Shown: positions 60,874-64,000 of the stretch, piece by piece | Layout of the letters: every line of letters begins with the position of its first letter | Numbering within the stretch: position 1 is the stretch's first letter | Position numbers and translations under genes: made by a program | Notes under the pieces: generated by a model | The model's input: the letters and a program-made list of their open reading frames with translations, nothing else | The model's database searches: none | Told to the model about the DNA's origin: nothing | Origin: Gammaproteobacteria bacterium | GTDB lineage: Bacteria; Gemmatimonadota; Gemmatimonadetes; Longimicrobiales; Gaopeijiaceae | Length of the DNA stretch: 64,000 nucleotides | Assembly: GCA_009840525.1 (NCBI GenBank) | Contig: VXNP01000050.1 | Coordinates: 46,931-110,930, forward strand | Reading direction: 5' to 3'

Positions 60874-63732
60874 TCAGAACTGGATCCGGAGCGAGGCCCG
60901 GAAGCTGATGGGAGTGGGGTTCCGGGCCGCGATGGCCTGTGCGAGGTCTATTCCTCCCTGGTTGCCGCGCATCTCGGGATCCAGATACGGCATGCGCTTC
61001 CAGGTGTAGGAGTTGTTGAGCGCCAGGGTCAGCAGCGCGCTGCTGATCCGCTCGGGGAAGACGAAGTCGACCGGTACCTGGGCGCTCAGGCTGCGCAGCC
61101 GGAAGAAGTCCGCGTCCCAGACCAGCCCGATGCGCCGGATGAGGGTCGGCGTGCAGCGGGCCCTCCAGAGCGCGGGCGTCGAGTCCAGAAGGGTGATGTT
61201 GGTGTTGTTGGCCTTGTCCTCGTAGTAGGGCCAGCAGAGGGGCATCTTGGCGCCCCGGGTGATGCCGCCCGGGTGGACGTTCGAGTCGCGCAGGTAGTGA
61301 CCGCCCTTGAACTCGCCGGCCGCGGAGATGTAGATGCCTCCGGGCAGCCGGATGCTCGTGTTGGGGCCGATGTTCAGCGTGGGGAAGTTGGGCCCGAAGA
61401 CGTGGTTCTGCTCGAAGACGGGATCGGCGATCTCGTCGGGGTTGACCACCCAGTGGTTGCGCACGACCGGAACCGGCTCGCCCGTCAGGATCCAGGTGCC
61501 CTGGCCGGCGCCGAACTCGGTGTCCTCGCTCAGCACCTCCGAGTTGTTCGTGGACACGTTGAGGCCGAGGTTCCATTCGTAGTCGGCGCTGACGAACGGG
61601 GTGGTGTTGACGGAGATCTCGAACCCCTCGTTCTTCAGTTCCCCGATGTTCTCCAACTGGCTGGTCTGGAACCCGTTGGACGGCACCTGCAGCACCGCGA
61701 ACAGCGCGTCGCTGGTCTTCTGATAGTAGTAGGTGAAGTCGATCGCCAGCCGGTCGTTCAGGAAGGAGGCGTCGAATCCGCCCTCCAGCTCGGTGGTGAC
61801 CTCGGGACCCAGGTCCGGATTGCCAAGGTTCTGGGGCAGGAAGGCGGGCTGGTCGTTCAGGCCCGCGGCCTCCCAGGTGCGCACGGCGTCGAACGCGCCC
61901 GGCGCGCGTCCCGATCTCCCCCAGGCGGCGCGCAGCTTCAGCGAGCCCATTCCGGGATCCCAGAATTCCTCGTCGGAGAGCACCCATGAACCGCTGACCT
62001 TCGGATAGACCTGCAGGCCGAAGCCCTCGCCGAAGGCACTGTTGCCGTCGACGCGGACGCCGCCCGTAATGAAGTACTTGTTGTTGATGTCGAAGACGTT
62101 CTGGAAGAAGAAGCCGGCGTTCCAGACCTTCTGCCGCGTCTCGAACCCCTGAGTCGCGGCGGCGGAGTTCACGGTGGGCTCCTCGGCGCCCGGGAAGCCC
62201 TCGCCCCAGGCTTCGACGGTGTGCTCGTCGTCGCCGACCGCCTGGCCGCCCCAGGAGAAGTTGGAGCGCAGGCCGTCCATGAGGTCGAAGCTGTAGGTGC
62301 CGACGTAGTCGAAGGTGATGAGCCGGTTCTGCCAGTGGTGGTTGAGCAGCGCGCCCCGGGGACGGAAGCGGAAACCGAAGGGACGCAGGTTGCGCGAGTC
62401 CTGCTGCAGCCAGTCGTAGCCGATGGTGAAGCGGTTGGTCAGGTCGGCCAGAGGCGTGTAGGTGAAGGTTCCGCCGGTGGTGAAGCGGTCGATGGTGTGG
62501 CGGATGTCGAAGGCGAGCACGCTGGCCGCGATCACTTCCGGAGTGTCGTCGGTGAAGTAGTTCGCCTTGCCCCGGTACACGTTGTGGCCCAGCCCCTGCG
62601 CGTTGCTCTGGGAGAGCTGCTGCGCGGACTCGCTCGAATACGAGGTGTTCCACTGGATCTGGAAGTTGGGGAGCGGCGTGAAGGTGAAGTTGCCGCGGGT
62701 GATGTATTCGGTGCTGAACTCGTTGGGCAGGTAGCCTTCCTGGTCGGAGAAGGAGCCCGAGACGAAGTACTGCAGGTTTTCCAGCCCGCCGCGCACCGAT
62801 GTCATGTAGTGCTGGTTGTGGCCCGTCTTGAGGAAGGGCTCCATGCGCAGGTACGGGAAGGGGGAGTCCGGGTAGTTCCCGAACTTGCGGCTCCACACCG
62901 CGCCCTGCTGGCTCTCCATCGTCCACTGGGGCGCCCCCACGGATCCGCGCTTGGTGAAGATCTGGATGACGCCGGCGGACGCCTCTGTGCCGTAGAGCGT
63001 AGTTGCCGCCGATCCCTTGATGATCTCAATGCGCTCGATGTCGTTGGGGTTGATCGAGTTGAGCGGCGTCTTCGAGGTGTTGGACCCGCGGATGCCGCGG
63101 TGGTCCGGAGCCGCCACGTGCGCCAGCGGCTCGCTGCGCATGCGCACCCCGTCGATGTAGATGATGGGGTTGTTGCTCATGGAGACGCTGGAGTTGCCCC
63201 GCAGGCGGATGGCGGGCGCGACGCCCAGCTCCCCCCCGGTGGCGCTCAGGTCGAGACCCGGCGCCGCGCCCTGGAGCAGGTCCACCATCTGGACCGGCCT
63301 GTCAGGCAGTTCCGTGACGTTGATTTGCGCGATCGAGTTGCCGATCTCGCGCCGGCGGGCTGCACCGGCGGTACCGGTGACCACGATCTCGTCGAGACCC
63401 AGGGCGAGCTCCTCGAGCACGAAGTCGGCGGTCACGGTCTCACCCGCGCCGACCGTCACCTCCTGCTCGGCGGAGCCGAGGCCGATGCGCTCGGCGCGCA
63501 CGGTGTAGGTGCCCGGCGGAACGTTGATGATGAGATACCGCCCGTTGGCGCGAGAGAGGCCGCCGAGTGCCTGGTCCGGAAGGTAGACCTGCGCCTCGGA
63601 GACCGGCCCGCCCGAACCGGATTCCGTTACGACACCGGTGATGCGGCCGTTCTCCTGCGCCTCGAGCGGAGGCGCGAGGAAGAGAGCCAGCACACCCGCA
63701 GCCAGCAGCGTGGTTCGCCAGGGTGATTGCAT
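60874..63732 (-). CDS. SusC/RagA-family TonB-dependent outer-membrane transporter
   Basis: 952 residues. Signal LFLAPPLEAQ; carboxypeptidase-D-like domain (about 28-110, GVVTESGSGGPVSEAQVYLP); plug (about 115-235) ending in IERIEIIKGSAATTLYGTEASAGVIQIFTKRG; then a 22-strand barrel with Asn/Tyr/Phe-rich strands, ending SFRASLRIQF. It imports a bound nutrient in an energy-dependent way with SusD. No glycosidase or sensor lies with it, so the ligand cannot be guessed. ATG 63732 with AGGAGG nine bases upstream; ATG 63774 is possible. Confidence 0.95.
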   Translation of the reverse strand: MQSPWRTTLLAAGVLALFLAPPLEAQENGRITGVVTESGSGGPVSEAQVYLPDQALGGLSRANGRYLIINVPPGTYTVRAERIGLGSAEQEVTVGAGETVTADFVLEELALGLDEIVVTGTAGAARRREIGNSIAQINVTELPDRPVQMVDLLQGAAPGLDLSATGGELGVAPAIRLRGNSSVSMSNNPIIYIDGVRMRSEPLAHVAAPDHRGIRGSNTSKTPLNSINPNDIERIEIIKGSAATTLYGTEASAGVIQIFTKRGSVGAPQWTMESQQGAVWSRKFGNYPDSPFPYLRMEPFLKTGHNQHYMTSVRGGLENLQYFVSGSFSDQEGYLPNEFSTEYITRGNFTFTPLPNFQIQWNTSYSSESAQQLSQSNAQGLGHNVYRGKANYFTDDTPEVIAASVLAFDIRHTIDRFTTGGTFTYTPLADLTNRFTIGYDWLQQDSRNLRPFGFRFRPRGALLNHHWQNRLITFDYVGTYSFDLMDGLRSNFSWGGQAVGDDEHTVEAWGEGFPGAEEPTVNSAAATQGFETRQKVWNAGFFFQNVFDINNKYFITGGVRVDGNSAFGEGFGLQVYPKVSGSWVLSDEEFWDPGMGSLKLRAAWGRSGRAPGAFDAVRTWEAAGLNDQPAFLPQNLGNPDLGPEVTTELEGGFDASFLNDRLAIDFTYYYQKTSDALFAVLQVPSNGFQTSQLENIGELKNEGFEISVNTTPFVSADYEWNLGLNVSTNNSEVLSEDTEFGAGQGTWILTGEPVPVVRNHWVVNPDEIADPVFEQNHVFGPNFPTLNIGPNTSIRLPGGIYISAAGEFKGGHYLRDSNVHPGGITRGAKMPLCWPYYEDKANNTNITLLDSTPALWRARCTPTLIRRIGLVWDADFFRLRSLSAQVPVDFVFPERISSALLTLALNNSYTWKRMPYLDPEMRGNQGGIDLAQAIAARNPTPISFRASLRIQF

Positions 63733-63927
63733 GGTGCGTGTCCTCCTGTGGGGGTTCCGTGGCAGATACTCCATATCGTCATCCTCCGCCGCACGATGAT
63801 GCTGCTCACCCGGATGAACTCCGCATGCCCGGGGTGAGCCCGCTGGCGCCAGCGCCGGGGCGCCGCTGCATCCTTGAATGGAAACGGGCGGAGGTCCAGG
63901 GCACACCGGGACTTCTGCCCAACGGAC

Positions 63928-63956
63928 AGACTACGGTCCGGGTTTCCGGGTGTCAA
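63928..63956 (-). promoter_or_regulatory. sigma70-like promoter of the susCD run
   Basis: On the minus strand TTGACA (63951-63956, perfect) and TAGTCT (63928-63933) are 17 bases apart, in a locally AT-richer stretch, about 200 bases before the susC start. The leader (63733-63927) holds no convincing ORF. Confidence 0.6.
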
Positions 63957-64000
63957 AAAGGGTGCGTCCGAGTCGCCGCTATCCCCCGACGATGGTGGCC
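63957..64000. other. window end, nothing recognisable
   Basis: The last 44 bases contain no start signal or conserved motif on either strand. Confidence 0.4.

Overview
The window is high-G+C bacterial DNA, densely packed and mostly in long co-directional runs on the minus strand. The gene content points to Gemmatimonadota or a close relative: a SusC/SusD pair, a DUF1552 / ankyrin / DUF1592-cytochrome set, many Tat and lipoprotein exports, a DUF1343 (NamZ) and NagZ salvage cluster, and DUF445 and M28 proteins. This lineage is an inference from gene content; there is no rRNA gene. The left edge looks like a contig end with poor base quality.

Layout. 1-8.7 kb: a PTS-free peptidoglycan-sugar salvage cluster (BadF-type amino-sugar kinase, sodium/solute symporter, NagZ fused to an AmiE-like serine hydrolase, a second NagZ, and divergent NamZ). 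9-16 kb: an M14-like metallopeptidase, a sugar nucleotidyltransferase, a DUF1499 protein, a dicarboxylate/amino-acid:cation symporter, a lipoprotein and a DUF445 membrane protein. 16-27 kb: a long minus-strand run with two tiny membrane proteins, CutA, a long-chain acyl-CoA ligase, OsmC, a TPR protein, a zinc-ribbon/degenerate methyltransferase, a trio that looks like tetrahydrobiopterin synthesis (SDR, FolE, PTPS), aspartate-semialdehyde dehydrogenase, a matrixin-like protease coupled to an exported protein and endonuclease IV, then S14, HIT and type-B L31. 27-35.6 kb: a periplasmic redox locus with a cytochrome c lipoprotein, two paralogous multicopper oxidases, an LVIVD beta-propeller and a PhoD phosphatase. 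One oxidase has an extra N-terminal domain that also occurs beside the other as a separate gene. 35.6-44.7 kb: amidohydrolase, aminotransferase, HGSNAT-like acyltransferase, FitAB toxin-antitoxin with a clear palindromic operator, a glutamate-cysteine-ligase/CBS fusion, nitroreductase, M28 peptidase, a TerC remnant and a 55-residue gene with its own terminator. 45-50.5 kb: a YkvI-like permease and the phosphate transporter pstS-C-A-B-B, whose two ATPases are degenerate in complementary ways. 50.5-51 kb: tRNA-Arg(CCG) and RNase P RNA. 51-64 kb: gamma-glutamyltransferase, ferritin, and the run SusC, SusD, DUF1552, ankyrin protein, DUF1592 cytochrome.

Many adjacent genes overlap by 4 or 8 bases (ATGA, GTGA and similar), so translational coupling is common. 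No transposase, integrase, CRISPR array or rRNA was seen. The only recognisable transcription factor is the FitA antitoxin. Small genes and RNA genes were read directly from the sequence.
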